From DATAVK01 sp036267755 (GTDB lineage: Bacteria > Actinomycetota > Actinomycetes > JAFAQI01): DNA of 13,142 nt. Shown piece after piece: positions 12,833 through 13,142 of the stretch; position 1 is the stretch's first letter, and every line of letters starts with the position of its first letter. The notes under the pieces were generated by a model. It had not been told where the DNA came from, ran no database searches, and saw only the letters and a list, made by a program, of their open reading frames with translations. Where the stretch lies: contig DATAVK010000150.1 of assembly GCA_036267755.1 (NCBI GenBank), forward strand, positions 1 to 13,142, written 5' to 3'. Position numbers and translations under genes: made by a program.

Positions 12833-12870
12833 TGAACACGCTCTGCTGCAACGATTCCGTATGTCAGCCG

Positions 12871-12898
12871 TTGACAATCTCTTGCAGTCTTATACGGT
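12871..12898 (+). promoter_or_regulatory. Promoter of integrase gene
   Basis: TTGACA (12871-12876) is a consensus -35 box; TACGGT (12893-12898) fits an actinobacterial -10 (TAnnnT) at 16 bases. The -35 is part of the inverted repeat TGTCA-GCCGT-TGACA (12862-12876), a possible operator. The start of transcription would be near 12905. Confidence 0.5.
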
Positions 12899-12902
12899 CT
12901 CT

Positions 12903-12924
12903 TTGGCTAGCAGTTGGCTAGCAG
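12903..12924 (+). repeat. Two perfect tandem 11-bp repeats, candidate integrase arm-type sites
   Basis: TTGGCTAGCAG occurs twice back to back (12903-12913, 12914-12924), between the integrase promoter and its Shine-Dalgarno and about 105 bp from the tRNA core. Arm-type sites bound by the N-terminal domain of tyrosine integrases are often such direct repeats. Binding here could also repress the integrase promoter. Function is inferred. Confidence 0.5.
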
Positions 12925-12943
12925 CGGATGATCCGGAGCGGCT

Positions 12944-13142
12944 ATGGCAACGTCCCGGCGGGGACACGGCGAAGGCTCAGTCTTCTACGACGAGCGTCGC
13001 AAACGATGGATCGCCCTACTCGACCTCGGCCGCGATGGCACCGGGAAGCGCCAGCGTGTCGCACGATCAGCCAAGAGCAAACCCGACGCCACAGCCATCC
13101 TCCGCGTGCTGCAAGGCACCAACGACCGGGGCGATGACCCGA
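12944..13142 (+). CDS. Phage-type tyrosine integrase, N-terminal fragment (runs off window)
   Basis: Start of a site-specific recombinase gene; the first 66 codons are visible. The sequence MATSRRGHGEGSVFYDE, then RRKRWIALLDLG and DGTGKRQRVARS, has the G-G-S / RW / G-GKR pattern of the N-terminal arm-DNA-binding domain of actinobacterial phage and ICE integrases. The core-binding domain and the catalytic R-H-R-Y residues are beyond the window. The ATG at 12944 has GGAG (12934-12937) 6 bases upstream and a good promoter at 12871-12898. It reads away from the tRNA-Ala fragment about 145 bp to its left, so the element it serves extends rightward. The alternative frame starting at 12928 lacks any domain similarity. 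Confidence in integrase identity is good despite the short piece. Confidence 0.8.
   Translation, partial: MATSRRGHGEGSVFYDERRKRWIALLDLGRDGTGKRQRVARSAKSKPDATAILRVLQGTNDRGDDP

Noticed and set aside
12575..12835. 86-codon plus-strand frame containing CGESNPGP
   Set aside because: That peptide is the well-known artefact of translating the T-arm region of a tRNA; the frame spans the attachment core.
12749..12850. Complete tRNA gene
   Set aside because: The 3' half is excellent, but the acceptor 5' strand does not pair and 10 bases separate the D-arm-like part from the anticodon stem.

Overview
The window is high-GC, densely coded DNA typical of an actinobacterium. It has an MprAB/PepD-like cluster, an XRE-TPR regulator, MarR control, GTG starts, possible leaderless starts and terminators without U-tracts. 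No ribosomal or housekeeping marker is present, so I do not name a genus.

Region 1 (1-2791, minus strand) is an envelope-stress module. It runs from a membrane-anchored HtrA-type protease, through an OmpR-class response regulator, to a sensor kinase cut off by the window edge. The genes are 2 bp apart and then overlap by 4 bp, so they are almost certainly one operon. A divergent TrhA/hemolysin-III membrane protein (2924-3631) follows.

Region 2 (3642-7577) is the most unusual part. A minus-strand operon starts with a 68-residue peptide that is about one third Asp and made of D-G/T-D-G repeats. It continues with a JmjC-type cupin oxygenase and a sucrase/ferredoxin-like [2Fe-2S] protein. Divergent from it, across 171 bp, is an XRE-family regulator with a long TPR-like tail. 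My hypothesis is that the Asp-rich peptide is a substrate (possible beta-hydroxylation) or partner of the oxygenase, with the Fe-S protein as electron donor and the HTH-TPR protein as regulator. The cupin reading frame has no ATG, GTG or TTG upstream of its conserved N-terminus. It begins with a CTG overlapping the peptide stop codon, or it is reached by frameshifting.

Region 3 (7695-10793) holds a NYN/PIN-like putative nuclease, a 69-residue conserved-looking small protein, and a MarR regulator translationally coupled to a 14-TM DHA2-type MFS exporter. Two near-identical 14-bp operator-like repeats abut the MarR start. A perfect 12-bp inverted repeat closes the exporter unit.

Region 4 (10794-12720) looks less GC-rich and less like its neighbours. 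It has a 127-residue protein of unknown role and a corrinoid/Fe-S enzyme resembling reductive dehalogenases and epoxyqueuosine reductase (eight Cys for two [4Fe-4S] clusters, no Tat signal).

Region 5 (12721-13142) is the end of an integrative element. It has a minus-strand 3' half of a tRNA-Ala(CGC) gene (attachment core), a promoter, two tandem 11-bp repeats, and the start of a tyrosine-integrase gene running off the window. The intact tRNA-Ala and the rest of the element should lie to the right.
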